The notes: generated by a model not told the origin, from the sequence alone. DNA of 64,000 bases from Sulfuriferula sp047300855 (GCF_047300855.1 NZ_CP170197.1:1178001-1242000), one strand, 5' to 3'; positions 1 through 9,572 are shown, counted from the stretch's first letter. Translations and numbers: made by a program.

Positions 1-1
1 C

Positions 2-220
2 CAGGTGGACGCTGCCACGCTTGCCGCTGCACAACGCTTCGCCAGCGCGCTGGCCGCGTACCGCGCCCAGCGCTGGGACGAAGCCGAAGCGATTCTGAAT
101 GCGCTGCAAAACGAGCATCCTTCGAAACTCTACGCCCTGTATCTCGAACGTCTTGCGCACCTGCGCGACAATCCGCCCGGTGCGGATTGGGACGGCGTGT
201 GGATCTACGAATCGAAATGA
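2..220 (+). CDS. C-terminal fragment of a probable adenylate/guanylate cyclase
   Basis: The reading frame is already open at the left edge of the window, so only the last 72 or so residues of a larger protein are visible. The tail has the shape seen after the catalytic domain of many bacterial class III cyclases with CHASE2 sensors: a TPR-like helical stretch (AYRAQRWDEAE), a YLERLAHL segment, and a terminal PPGADWDGVW motif. The GTG at position 5 is probably internal and not the true start. No catalytic residue lies inside the window, so the assignment rests only on this tail and is moderate. Confidence 0.6.
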   Translation, partial: QVDAATLAAAQRFASALAAYRAQRWDEAEAILNALQNEHPSKLYALYLERLAHLRDNPPGADWDGVWIYESK

Positions 221-513
221 AACACAGGATGCGCTGAATTAGCCATTCTTGGTTACGGCGCTAGCAGCCAGACTGTAGCAATTAAAATACTGCGCTGAAA
301 TGTACCGCACCCGGCTCAAGCCGGTAACGGAATAGGTCACCATGGAATATCGCCCAACCTGCCGGCAACGGCCATCAGCCCGGTATTCTTATGGGAACTT
401 GTGGTGTCGATCTGTGACCGGAAAGTATAAGAGTTGAAATTAAAAAATGTTGAATCGATCCTGGCCGATTCGTTTTTGCAAGGCATTTGGCAGGAGATGA
501 TATAATTTCAAAT
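221..513. other. Intergenic region upstream of the metal-efflux operon
   Basis: About 290 bases carry no convincing gene. A short perfect hairpin (CCGGCT, 2-base loop, AGCCGG) lies at 311-324 but has no T-run. The stretch at 430-513 is AT-rich compared with its surroundings and is the likely place for the promoter of the downstream efflux operon. I could not pick a convincing -35/-10 pair or a metal-regulator operator. Confidence 0.4.
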
Positions 514-900
514 ATGAGTAGGCCATTCACAAAATATCTTTCGCTTGCGGTGCTCGTCATTTTCATGACGAACATGGGCGTATGGAGTTTTCATTCGAAC
601 TGGCTTGCGCATGAACTGGAACACAGCGGTACGCTGGAGGTGATGGCCGCCACAGCCGACCATGCCGATGCCGGCAAGTTGGGCGCATTGGCCGATAACA
701 ATGAAAAATCACCCGCCACCATGGATCATCAGCTGCTGCATGCGGTCGACCATTTGCAGTTTTTCCCAGGTGCCGTCATCGACGGAATTTTTGCATCCCA
801 GCCCGGTGCTGTACGCTATCATTTCACCTCCTTCAATGTGGCGCTAGCAACATTTGAAACACCGTTCCGCCCCCCTTCGCATTTCCCTTCCTTAAGCTAG
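514..900 (+). CDS. Small histidine-rich membrane-anchored protein, CzcI-like
   Basis: The 128-residue product has one hydrophobic segment near residues 7-25 (an uncleaved anchor or signal peptide). After it come several histidines (SFHSNWLAHELEHSG, MDHQLLHAVDHLQ) and a proline-rich end (TPFRPPSHF). Small proteins of this layout, with a His-bearing periplasmic part, commonly precede czc/cus-type RND operons, where CzcI is the named example. The position directly before an RND adaptor supports a role in metal sensing or periplasmic metal handling. The ATG at 514 is preferred over the TTG at 487 because the hydrophobic segment then starts near the N-terminus. An AGGAG lies upstream, but at a long spacing. 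Function is inferred from context. Confidence 0.55.
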   Translation: MSRPFTKYLSLAVLVIFMTNMGVWSFHSNWLAHELEHSGTLEVMAATADHADAGKLGALADNNEKSPATMDHQLLHAVDHLQFFPGAVIDGIFASQPGAVRYHFTSFNVALATFETPFRPPSHFPSLS

Positions 901-1165
901 AGCAGTCCGTCTGAACATTGGGCGCCATCGCGCCGGTGTTTGATTCGTGCTGTTTTCAGCCCGACAGAACCTGCGCTTGTGTCAAGCCGCGCATGTAAGG
1001 CATTCGCGCAACGCAGATACCTGTCAGGATTTCTGTTTGACCCGGGATCCCGTCCATAGAAAGCATCGTGCGTGTTTATGCGCAGCGCTTGGGCCAGTTC
1101 CGTCAATCCGTTTACATGCCGTTCGGCGCGTATTTTTTGCGTTGCCGTGTTATCCAGGATGAATT

Positions 1166-2284
1166 ATGAAAAAGAGTGATGTTGCCCCGTATCTGTTGCT
1201 TGCCGTTGTGCTTGCCTTTGCGCCACTTGCCTCGGCAGCCGATCGGCCAGGGAGATTTGCCGTTGCCAAGAGCCAGATTCAGGCGTTGGGCATTCAAACC
1301 GCGCCCCTGCAGAGTCAAACCGGCTCGGTAAAGGCGAGTTTTCCTGCGCAAGTCGTGGTACCGCCAAATCGCGAGCAAATCGTCAGTGCGCCGCTCGCCG
1401 GTTTGGCAGTACAACTGTTCGTGCAACAGAATCAAGTAGTGAAGCAAGGCACACCGCTGTTGCGGCTGGTCAGTCCGGAACTTGGCCAGTTGCAGTTGCA
1501 GTTGCTGCAAGCCGGCACCCGTGCCGTGCTGGCGCGCCAGACGGCACAGCGTGAACGCGCCTTGTTCGACGAAGGTATCATCCCACAGCGACGCGTCCAG
1601 GAAACGCAGGCTGCATTGCAGGAAAGCAACGCGGCGCTGTCTCAGGCCAAGGCGGCGTTACGTCTGGCCGGAATGCCGGCAGCGGACATCAACCGGATTG
1701 CTGCCTCCGGCAAGCCGCAAGACAGCATCACGCTTACCGCGGCGCAGGCCGGAATCGTCACCGAGATTGCAGTCAGGCCCGGCCAGCGGGTCGAAGCGGC
1801 AACTGCCTTGCTGCATGTGGCCCAAACCGATTCCCTATGGCTCGATATTCAGATTCCGGTCTCGGAAGGTACGAACTGGCAAGCCGGAACGAGAGTCAAG
1901 GTACAAGGCCGGGATGTCACGGCGCGCATCCTGAGCACCAGCCCGACCGTTTCGTCCAGTAGCCAGACCGTGGTGCTGCGGGCGGCGATCGAGGGCAAGT
2001 CCGGACTGGTTCGCCCGGGCGAGTTCGTGACGGTCGAACTTCCCGTCGCAACGGCGACGCAGGGCGGCTGGGACGTGCCGCTATCCGCCGTGGCCCATGA
2101 CGGCAACCAGGCTTACGTATTCGTGCGCACGTCAGATGGTTTCGAAGCCAGGCCAGTGCAGCTTACGGCCAGCGCCGGGCAACAGGTGCGCGTGCAGGGT
2201 CAGCTCAAGCCTGGTGAGCAGATCGCCGTCAGCGGCGTGGTCGCTCTCAAGGGCGCATGGCTTGATGAAAAGGGGAGCAAGTAA
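1166..2284 (+). CDS. Heavy-metal RND efflux periplasmic adaptor (membrane fusion protein)
   Basis: The protein has 372 residues and a clear signal peptide (hydrophobic core near residues 8-21, cleavage near ASA-AD). It follows the CzcB/CusB adaptor plan: a barrel-sandwich half (VVPPNREQIVSAPLAG), a helical hairpin rich in Gln/Ala/Leu near residues 100-165, the second half of the sandwich (AGIVTEIAVRPGQRV), then beta-barrel and membrane-proximal domains. It would link the inner-membrane pump at 2284 to the outer-membrane factor at 5671. It is shorter than CzcB (about 520 residues) and has no obvious Met-rich or His-rich metal-binding extension. The stop overlaps the pump start as TAATG, which implies translational coupling. 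Confidence 0.88.
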   Translation: MKKSDVAPYLLLAVVLAFAPLASAADRPGRFAVAKSQIQALGIQTAPLQSQTGSVKASFPAQVVVPPNREQIVSAPLAGLAVQLFVQQNQVVKQGTPLLRLVSPELGQLQLQLLQAGTRAVLARQTAQRERALFDEGIIPQRRVQETQAALQESNAALSQAKAALRLAGMPAADINRIAASGKPQDSITLTAAQAGIVTEIAVRPGQRVEAATALLHVAQTDSLWLDIQIPVSEGTNWQAGTRVKVQGRDVTARILSTSPTVSSSSQTVVLRAAIEGKSGLVRPGEFVTVELPVATATQGGWDVPLSAVAHDGNQAYVFVRTSDGFEARPVQLTASAGQQVRVQGQLKPGEQIAVSGVVALKGAWLDEKGSK

Positions 2285-5200
2285 TGCTTTCCCGCCTCGT
2301 TCAATTTTCCCTGTCGCAGCGCCTGTTCATCCTGCTGGTGACGCTGGTTGTCGCCGGTGCGGGTTGGTATGCCTACCTTGGGTTGCCGATAGACGCGTTT
2401 CCGGATGTGTCGAGCACCCAGGTCAAGATCATCATGAAGGCTCCCGGCATGACGCCGGAGGAAGTCGAAAGCCGCATCGCGGTGCCGATCGAGGTGGAAA
2501 TGCTCGGCATCCCGAAAACCAGAATTCTGCGCTCGATCACCAAGTACGGTCTGGTCGATGTGACCATCGATTTCGAGGACGGCACCGACATCTATTGGGC
2601 ACGGCAACAGGTCAGCGAACGCCTGAGCGGGCTGACGGGAAGTCTCCCGGACGGCATCACAGGCGGGATGGCGCCGATCACTACGCCATTGGGTGAAATG
2701 TTCATGTTCACTGTCGAAGGCGGGGGGTTGTCTCTGGCCGAGCGGCGCAGCCTGCTTGATTGGGTCATCCGGCCCGCTCTGCGCACGGTACCGGGCGTCG
2801 CCGATGTGAATGCGCTGGGTGGTGTGGTTCGGGCATATGAAGTCGTGCCCGACCCGGTCAAGCTGGCCGCCAGCGGCGTGACCATGGCGCAGCTCAAGGA
2901 AGCGATCGTCGCCAACAATCGCAATGACGGTGCGGGACGGCTTGGTGAAGGCGACGAAGTGCTGCTGGTGCGCAGCGAAGGCAGCGTCACCAGCCTGGAC
3001 GATTTGCGCGCGGTCGTCGTTGCAGTGAAAGACGGTGTACCGGTCCGCCTCGGGAATCTTGCCGAGGTCAAGATCGGCACGGTGACGCGCTATGGTGTGG
3101 TGACGCAAAGCGGCCAGGGCGAGGCCGTCGAAGGGCTGGTGCTGGGATTGGCCGGTGCCAACGCGCAACGGGTTGTCGAAGGCGTGCGCCAGAAATTGGA
3201 GGAACTGCAACCGACGCTTCCAAAAGGCGTACAGATCAAGACTTTCTATGACCGTGCCTCCCTCGTCAGCAAAGCGGTTGGCGCGGTATCGTCCGCGTTG
3301 CTCGAAGCGACCGTCCTGGTCATTGTGCTGCTGGTGCTGTTCCTGGGCAATCTCCGCGCGGCATTGACGGTCGCGCTGGTACTGCCTCTGGCGGCGCTGA
3401 TCACCTTTATCCTGATGCGCGCCTTCGGCATGTCGGCGAACCTGATGAGCCTCGGCGGCCTGGCCATCGCGATCGGCATGCTGGTCGATGCCGCCGTGGT
3501 GGTGGTGGAAAACATCGTTCAGCGCCTGGCGACCGATCCCACTGCCGGCAAGCTGCCGCGGCTGCATACGATCTATCGCGCGGTGCGCGAGGTTACGGTG
3601 CCGGTCACTTCGGGAATATTGATTATTATCACCGTGTTCCTGCCGCTGCTGACGCTCCAGGGTCTCGAAGGAAAGTTCTTTGTGCCGGTAGCGCTCACCA
3701 TCGTGTTCGCGCTGGCCGGATCGCTGGTGCTATCGCTGACCGTCATTCCGGTACTGGCATCCTACCTGTTGCGCGAGGTCAAGCACGAAGACCCGTGGTT
3801 GCCGCGCAAGCTGCTGGCGCTCTACGAACCGGCGCTGGCCTGGGGCCTGCGTCGGCAGCGCGTCGTTGTCGTGGTGGCGGTAGCGATGTTGCTGGTGGCT
3901 GGCGTGATCTACACCCAGGTTGGTAAAACCTTTATGCCGACCATGGACGAGGGCGACCTGATCGTCGGCATCGAGAAACTCCCCTCGATCAGCCTGGAAC
4001 AAAGCGCCGCGCTCGATCTGAAAATTCACCAGGCCATCATGAAAGCCATTCCCGAGGTGACCGGCATCGTCGCTCGCGCCGGCTCAGATGAAATCGGCCT
4101 CGATCCGATGGGCCTCAACCAGACCGATACTTACCTGTTGTTGAAGCCGCGCGGCGAATGGCGCATGAAGAGCAAGGAAGCGCTGATGGATGAAGTGCGC
4201 AAGGTGCTCGACCCCATGCCCGGCATCCAGTACAGCTTCACACAGCCGATCGAAATGCGCGTATCGGAAATGATCATCGGCGTGCGCGGCGATCTGGCGG
4301 TCAAGATTTTCGGTCCCGACCTCGACAAGCTCAACGCGTATGCGAGCCAGGTCGAAGCGCTGCTCAAGACGGTCCCCGGCAATCAGGACGTGTACACGGT
4401 CCAGAACGACGGCGTGCAGTATCTGCGGGTCGCGGTGGATCGGTTGCAGGCCGGAAGGCTCGGTTTGAGCGTCGAAGAGATACAGGATGCGTTGCGCACA
4501 CAGATCGAGGGACAGCGCGCCGGCATCGTGATAGAGGGCAACCGGCGCACGCCTATCGTATTGCGTGGCGCTGAATCGGTGCGCATGTCGCCGGCCGAGT
4601 TTGGCGCCATGCGAATCACGACCCGGGACGGTAGCACCGTGCCATTGACCAGTGTCGCCAGACTGGAACGTGCTGCAGGTCCGGTCAAGATCGACCGCGA
4701 AATGGGCAGCCGCTACAGCGTGGTGATCGCCAACGTCGGTGGTCGTGACCTGGTCGGTTTTGTTGAAGAGGCCAGGGCACTCGTGACGCAGAAGCTCCCT
4801 CTGCCTACCGGCTACCGCATCACCTGGGGCGGGCAGTTCGAGAACCAGCAACGTGCAGCGGCCCGTTTGGCGGTCGTCGTTCCGGTCGCGCTCATTCTCA
4901 TTTTTGTCATTCTCTTTTCGACCTTCCGTTCGGTGCGCCAGGCCTTGCTCATCCTGAGCAACGTTCCGTTTGCCCTGGTCGGCGGCATTATCGCCTTGTG
5001 GGTGACGGGGGAATACCTGTCGGTGCCGGCATCCGTCGGTTTTATCGCGCTGCTCGGCATCGCGGTTCTGAACGGTGTCGTGCTGGTCAGCTATTTCAAC
5101 CAACTGCAAAGTGAGGGAATGAAACTGAGCGAAGTTGTCGTGCAAGGCGCGAAGCGACGCTTGCGGCCGGTGCTGATGACCGCTGCCATTACGGCGTTCG

Positions 5201-5379
5201 GACTGATACCGCTGCTGTTCGCCACGGGGCCGGGTTCCGAGATTCAACGGCCGTTGGCCATTGTCGTGATCGGCGGCCTGCTTACCGCCACGGCGCTGAC
5301 CTTGATGCTGTTGCCAATTCTATATTTACGCTTTGCTTTTCCAAAGCAGGCAACCTCCACGGAGATTACCCATGTCTGA
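2284..5379 (+). CDS. Heavy-metal RND efflux pump, CzcA/CusA family
   Basis: The 1031-residue size, the N-terminal RLVQFSLSQRLFILLV segment, two large periplasmic loops and two blocks of transmembrane helices are typical of HME-RND proton-driven metal pumps. The fourth-helix motif reads AIAIGMLVDAAVVVVEN. Against the CzcA pattern (DFG, DG, EN), the second acid (D402 here) and the Glu (E409) are kept, but the first Asp is Ala396. CusA-type monovalent pumps also lack this first Asp, whereas the loop motif PTMDEGDLIVGIEKLP looks more like CzcA. The metal (Cu/Ag or a divalent ion) is therefore uncertain. The gene is flanked and overlapped by its adaptor, and followed by a DUF3240 gene and the outer-membrane factor. 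Confidence 0.93.
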   Translation: MLSRLVQFSLSQRLFILLVTLVVAGAGWYAYLGLPIDAFPDVSSTQVKIIMKAPGMTPEEVESRIAVPIEVEMLGIPKTRILRSITKYGLVDVTIDFEDGTDIYWARQQVSERLSGLTGSLPDGITGGMAPITTPLGEMFMFTVEGGGLSLAERRSLLDWVIRPALRTVPGVADVNALGGVVRAYEVVPDPVKLAASGVTMAQLKEAIVANNRNDGAGRLGEGDEVLLVRSEGSVTSLDDLRAVVVAVKDGVPVRLGNLAEVKIGTVTRYGVVTQSGQGEAVEGLVLGLAGANAQRVVEGVRQKLEELQPTLPKGVQIKTFYDRASLVSKAVGAVSSALLEATVLVIVLLVLFLGNLRAALTVALVLPLAALITFILMRAFGMSANLMSLGGLAIAIGMLVDAAVVVVENIVQRLATDPTAGKLPRLHTIYRAVREVTVPVTSGILIIITVFLPLLTLQGLEGKFFVPVALTIVFALAGSLVLSLTVIPVLASYLLREVKHEDPWLPRKLLALYEPALAWGLRRQRVVVVVAVAMLLVAGVIYTQVGKTFMPTMDEGDLIVGIEKLPSISLEQSAALDLKIHQAIMKAIPEVTGIVARAGSDEIGLDPMGLNQTDTYLLLKPRGEWRMKSKEALMDEVRKVLDPMPGIQYSFTQPIEMRVSEMIIGVRGDLAVKIFGPDLDKLNAYASQVEALLKTVPGNQDVYTVQNDGVQYLRVAVDRLQAGRLGLSVEEIQDALRTQIEGQRAGIVIEGNRRTPIVLRGAESVRMSPAEFGAMRITTRDGSTVPLTSVARLERAAGPVKIDREMGSRYSVVIANVGGRDLVGFVEEARALVTQKLPLPTGYRITWGGQFENQQRAAARLAVVVPVALILIFVILFSTFRSVRQALLILSNVPFALVGGIIALWVTGEYLSVPASVGFIALLGIAVLNGVVLVSYFNQLQSEGMKLSEVVVQGAKRRLRPVLMTAAITAFGLIPLLFATGPGSEIQRPLAIVVIGGLLTATALTLMLLPILYLRFAFPKQATSTEITHV

Positions 5380-5674
5380 ACTTTGTCTGACACTGTTGTG
5401 CCCGCCCGCGCTCGAAGAAAAACTGCTCGATATGCTGTTGATGGCGCCGGAAATCACCGTATTCACCAGCACGCCGACCGCCGCCCATGGCTCAGTGGCC
5501 GGAAATCTGAGCCCTGCCGAGCAGGTGCTCGGTCGTGCTATCGCCACGCAAGTACAGGTCTTGCTCGCTGTCAAGGACAAGGACGTTTTGCTCAACACCA
5601 TTCAGCAACAATTTGCCGGTACCGGTATGCGCTACTGGCTGGCGCCGATCCTCGAACAGGGAGTATTTGCATGA
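5372..5674 (+). CDS. DUF3240 family protein of the RND operon
   Basis: This 100-residue soluble protein (starting MSELCLTLLCPPALEEKL) matches the DUF3240 style, a small alpha/beta protein often encoded beside CzcA-type pumps. It starts at an ATG with GGAG seven bases upstream. It overlaps the end of the pump gene by 8 bases, and its own stop overlaps the next start (ATGA), so it is firmly inside the operon. Its fold has been likened to PII-like signalling proteins, which would suggest a regulatory or metal-sensing role in the cytoplasm. That role is inference. No metal-binding cluster is evident beyond two N-terminal cysteines. Confidence 0.75.
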   Translation: MSELCLTLLCPPALEEKLLDMLLMAPEITVFTSTPTAAHGSVAGNLSPAEQVLGRAIATQVQVLLAVKDKDVLLNTIQQQFAGTGMRYWLAPILEQGVFA

Positions 5675-6909
5675 GAGCCATGCTATTGATTGTCCTGTCA
5701 ACCATGAGCGTTTCCGCGCTGGCGGCACCATTGCCGGAGGCGCCGGGCCTGCTGCCAACACCGGTCGTGCGCCCACTGCTTGAACAAGACCCGAGCGTTG
5801 CCGCAGCGCGTGCCAGTCTCGAAATGGCGCGACAGGAAGCCGGCATCCTCGACAGTTCGCCGTACGAATGGAACGCCAGGTTGTCGAGCCAGCGCCGCAC
5901 CTTGCAAAGCGGGCCGCGCTATCAGGAATGGAATGTCGGCATTGAGCGCACGCTACGCCTGCCGGGGAAAGCCACAGCGGACCGCAACATCGGCAAGGCG
6001 ACAGTCGAAGAGGCTGAAGCCCGCTATGGTGACGCGAAGCATGAGGCCGCGCGCGAGTTGCTGACTTTGTGGCTGGATGGGCTCCACGCCGAACATGCCC
6101 ACGAATTGGCGGGAGCCAACGTGCAAGCTGCGCAGGAAAACCTGAACGCGGTCGAGAAGCGAGTGCGTGCGGGCGATGCGGCCAGGCTGGATATCAGTTT
6201 GGCGCAAGCGGAACTGGCAGAACAGAAACGCATCGCCAATGACGCCAAGACGCAGGTGGCGGTCGCGAACGCGCGCCTGCAGGCACGCTTTCCCGGTCTT
6301 GGCCGTCAATTTACGGTAGCACCCACGCCTTTGCCACTGAAGGAAAATGCGGCGTTCTGGCGGGAACGCATTCTCGCCCAGAGCGATGAACTTAAAACCG
6401 TACAGGCTCAACTGCAACGCGCCTTGGCCCAGGCCCAGCGCGCGCGCGCCGACAGGGTGCCGGATCCCACGATTGGCGTCTACAACGCATCGGAAGTCGG
6501 CGGCCAGGAGCGGATTACCGGAATGATGATCAGCATGCCGATCCCGGGTGGAAAGCGCAGGCTGCACGCTGCCAAAGCGCTGTACGCCGTCGAAGCCGCG
6601 CGCCAGGAAGCTGAGTTCAGGAAACGTCAACTGGATGCAGAGATTGCCAGTAATGTGGCGGCCGCAGAAGGTGCCTACGAAAGCCTGAAAATTGCGGAAG
6701 CCGGCGCATCCGCCATGCAGGATAATGCCAGGCTGGTGCAGCGGGCCTATTCCCTGGGGGAAGCGGATTTGCAGGCCTTGCTATCGGCCAGGCGGCAAGC
6801 GACGATGGCAGCGCAAAACGCACTGGCGGCAAGAATGGCGGCATTGAAAAACTACTACCTGTTGTTCATCGACGCGCATCTGGTATGGGATTTGGAGCAT
6901 GACGAATAG
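5671..6909 (+). CDS. TolC-like outer-membrane factor of the RND efflux operon
   Basis: The 412-residue protein begins with a signal peptide (MRAMLLIVLSTMSVSALA). It then contains two long Ala/Gln/Glu-rich heptad regions, near residues 100-220 and 310-400, as in CzcC-type outer-membrane channels. The repeated outer-membrane efflux domain is seen in QEAGILDSSPYEWNARLSSQ in the first half and VPDPTIGVYNASEVGGQ in the second. It would supply the exit duct for the tripartite pump. The start at 5671 is chosen because it overlaps the DUF3240 stop and puts the signal peptide at the N-terminus. The larger open frame from 5383 is out of phase with that gene and is a shadow. Confidence 0.88.
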   Translation: MRAMLLIVLSTMSVSALAAPLPEAPGLLPTPVVRPLLEQDPSVAAARASLEMARQEAGILDSSPYEWNARLSSQRRTLQSGPRYQEWNVGIERTLRLPGKATADRNIGKATVEEAEARYGDAKHEAARELLTLWLDGLHAEHAHELAGANVQAAQENLNAVEKRVRAGDAARLDISLAQAELAEQKRIANDAKTQVAVANARLQARFPGLGRQFTVAPTPLPLKENAAFWRERILAQSDELKTVQAQLQRALAQAQRARADRVPDPTIGVYNASEVGGQERITGMMISMPIPGGKRRLHAAKALYAVEAARQEAEFRKRQLDAEIASNVAAAEGAYESLKIAEAGASAMQDNARLVQRAYSLGEADLQALLSARRQATMAAQNALAARMAALKNYYLLFIDAHLVWDLEHDE

Positions 6910-6919
6910 CTGATCCCAG

Positions 6920-9475
6920 CTACCCGGCGAGCAGGCTTTTGAGCTGGTAGAGCGCCTCCAGCGCGGCCTTCGGGCTCAGGCTGTCCGGTTCAATCTCCGC
7001 CAACTGCGTCAGCACCGGGTGCGGTGCGGTTTCAACTTCGGCTGCGGCGAACAGGTCGGGCTGCAGGTCGTTGCGCGTGGCGCCCTGCTCCAGCGTCACC
7101 AGATGCCTGCGCGCGGCCTGGATGACGTTGCCCGGCACGCCTGCCAGCGCGGCCACCTGCAGGCCGTAGCTCTGGCTGGCCGGACCCTCTTTCACGCTAT
7201 GCAGAAACACGATCCGGTCCTTGTGCTCGACGGCTTCGACGTGCACGTTGGCGATCTGGCGCCATTCCAGCGGCAGCCGGGTGAGCTCGAAATAGTGTGT
7301 GGCGAACAGGGTGTAGGCGCGGGTTTTTTCCGCCAGCTGGCGCGCCACCGCCCAGGCCAGCGCAAGGCCGTCAAAGGTGGAGGTGCCGCGTCCGATTTCG
7401 TCGAGCAGCACCAGGCTGTTGTCGGTAGCGTTGTGCAGGATATGCGCGGTCTCAGTCATTTCCACCATGAAGGTGGAACGCCCGCCGGCCAGATCGTCCG
7501 AACTACCGATGCGGGTAAAAATCTGGTCGATCGGTCCGATGCGCGCAGTCTGCGCCGGCACAAAACTGCCGCAGCAGGCGAGCAGCGCGATCAACGCCGT
7601 CTGGCGCATGTAGGTGGATTTTCCGCCCATGTTGGGGCCGGTAATCAGCAGCATCTGGCGTGCGCGCGACAGCAGCGTGTCGTTGGGGATGAAGTCGTCA
7701 ATGCGCGACTCCACCACCGGGTGGCGTCCGCCGCAAATCTCGACCACCGCTTCATCGGTGAATTGCGGTACACAGTAGCCCAGCGTCTGGGCGCGTTGCG
7801 CCAGTGTGCACAGCACGTCCAGGTCGGCCAGCGCGGCAGCCAGGGCTTGCAGTGCAGGCAGGCCGGGCAGCAGCGCCTGCAGCAGCGCTTCGTAGAGCAG
7901 TTTTTCCCGTGCCAGCGCGCGCTCGGAGGCCGACAGCGCCTTGTCCTCGAAGGCTTTCAGTTCCGGCGTGATATAGCGTTCGGCGTTTTTCAGCGTCTGG
8001 CGGCGGCGGTAATCGTCCGGCACTTTGTCAGCCTGGGCGCGGCTCACCTCGATATAGAAGCCGTGCACCTTGTTGTACTCGACCTTGAGATTGGCGATGC
8101 CGCTGCGTTCGCGTTCGCGCGCTTCGAGGGCGATGAGGAACTCGCCGCTGTGGGTTTGCAGACCGCGCAGTTCGTCCAGATCGGCATCGTAGCCGTCAGC
8201 AATCACGCCGCCCTCGCGGATGATGCTGGCAGGTTCCGGGCGGATGGCGCGGGCGAGAAGTTCGTGCATCGCGTGTTGCGGCGTACAGGCAGTCGCGGCG
8301 GCTGCCAGCAGCGGGCTGTCCCATTGCGCCAATTGAGTACCGATTTCCGGCAGCAAAGCCAGGGTATCGCGCAGGCCGGACAAATCGCGCGGGCGTGCGC
8401 TGGCCAGCGCGATGCGGCCGCCGATGCGCTCGATATCCACACAGCCTTGCAGCAGCCGGTGCAGTTGACCGCGGCCGTGCGCATCATCCACCAGGCGGCC
8501 GATTGCATCCTGGCGCAGTTGCAATACGCCGCGGTCGCGCAGCGGATGATGCAGCCAGTGGCGCAGCCGGCGCGATCCCATGCTGGTGGCGCAGGTGTCG
8601 AGCAGCGACAGCAGGGTGGGGCTGGCCTCGCCGCGCAGGGTTTCGGAGATTTCCAGATTGCGGCGGGTGGCGGCATCCATCAACACAAATTCGCTTTGGC
8701 TTTCGACCGTCAAACCGTTGATATGCGGCAACACGCCGCGCTGGGTGGCCTGAGCGTATTGCAGCAGGGCGCCGGCGGCGGTAATGGCCGCGGACATCTG
8801 CGCGCAACCGAATGCCTGCAGGTCACGCGTACCGAATTGCCGGGCAAGCAATTCGGCCGCGCGTTCATTGTCAAACTGCCAGGCGGGCAGGGCGCGCAAC
8901 GCCGGGTAAGCCGACAATGCGGAATGCGAAAACCCTTCCGCCACCAGCAGTTCGGCGGGGCGAATGCGTTCCAGTTCGGCCGCGAGTTGCGCGACGGGGA
9001 TTTCAGCCACGCGCAGGCTGCCGCTGGATAGGTTCAGCCACGCCAGTCCCAGCGTGTCGCGCTCGGCGTACAGGGATAGCAACAGGCTGTCGCGATGGTC
9101 GTCGAGCAGCGCCGCATCGGTCAGCGTGCCTGGGGTGACGATCCGCGCCACGCGACGCTCCACCGGGCCTTTGCTGGCCGCCGGGTCGCCCACCTGTTCG
9201 CAGATGGCGACCGACAGCCCGAGTTTCACCAGACGCGCCAGATACTGCTCGGCCGCATGGTACGGCACTCCCGCCATTTTGATCGGCGTACCCGCCGACG
9301 CGCCGCGCGTGGTCAGGGTAATCCCCAGCAACTGCGATGCGCGCGCGGCATCCTCATAAAACAGCTCGTAAAAATCCCCCATGCGGTAGAACAGCAGCAT
9401 ATCGGGGTGTTCAGCCTTGATGCGCAGGTATTGCTGCATCATCGGGGTATGGGCGGCGGGTGCATTCATGGCCAT
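6920..9475 (-). CDS. mutS: DNA mismatch repair protein MutS
   Basis: The full-length product (851 residues, as expected for the family) recognises base mismatches and small loops and recruits MutL. The N-terminal mismatch-binding domain carries the Phe-x-Glu wedge in MGDFYELFYEDA. The connector, core and clamp domains follow, then the ATPase with the Walker A GPNMGGKST, a Walker B LVLLDEIGRGTS and ATHYFELT. The C-terminal tail (SPKAALEALYQLKSLL) is the dimerisation helix. The gene is convergent with the efflux operon (11 bases between stops) and divergent from the Bax-inhibitor gene at 9573. A very long open frame on the opposite strand is a GC-bias shadow. Confidence 0.98.
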   Translation of the reverse strand: MAMNAPAAHTPMMQQYLRIKAEHPDMLLFYRMGDFYELFYEDAARASQLLGITLTTRGASAGTPIKMAGVPYHAAEQYLARLVKLGLSVAICEQVGDPAASKGPVERRVARIVTPGTLTDAALLDDHRDSLLLSLYAERDTLGLAWLNLSSGSLRVAEIPVAQLAAELERIRPAELLVAEGFSHSALSAYPALRALPAWQFDNERAAELLARQFGTRDLQAFGCAQMSAAITAAGALLQYAQATQRGVLPHINGLTVESQSEFVLMDAATRRNLEISETLRGEASPTLLSLLDTCATSMGSRRLRHWLHHPLRDRGVLQLRQDAIGRLVDDAHGRGQLHRLLQGCVDIERIGGRIALASARPRDLSGLRDTLALLPEIGTQLAQWDSPLLAAAATACTPQHAMHELLARAIRPEPASIIREGGVIADGYDADLDELRGLQTHSGEFLIALEARERERSGIANLKVEYNKVHGFYIEVSRAQADKVPDDYRRRQTLKNAERYITPELKAFEDKALSASERALAREKLLYEALLQALLPGLPALQALAAALADLDVLCTLAQRAQTLGYCVPQFTDEAVVEICGGRHPVVESRIDDFIPNDTLLSRARQMLLITGPNMGGKSTYMRQTALIALLACCGSFVPAQTARIGPIDQIFTRIGSSDDLAGGRSTFMVEMTETAHILHNATDNSLVLLDEIGRGTSTFDGLALAWAVARQLAEKTRAYTLFATHYFELTRLPLEWRQIANVHVEAVEHKDRIVFLHSVKEGPASQSYGLQVAALAGVPGNVIQAARRHLVTLEQGATRNDLQPDLFAAAEVETAPHPVLTQLAEIEPDSLSPKAALEALYQLKSLLAG

Positions 9476-9572
9476 ATTTTACCGTGCCGGCGGCATGATC
9501 CTAATAGTGTTTGCAACTTAATGCCCCGTCGGCTAGTCTGTATCAGTGTGTACTGATAAACGGAGGTGAAAC

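Noticed and set aside
7019..9031. Very long open frame (670 codons) on the plus strand opposite mutS
   Set aside because: It is antisense to a full-length MutS with all motifs, and its product is low-complexity and rich in Gln, Arg, Ala and His, as expected from GC-biased shadow frames.
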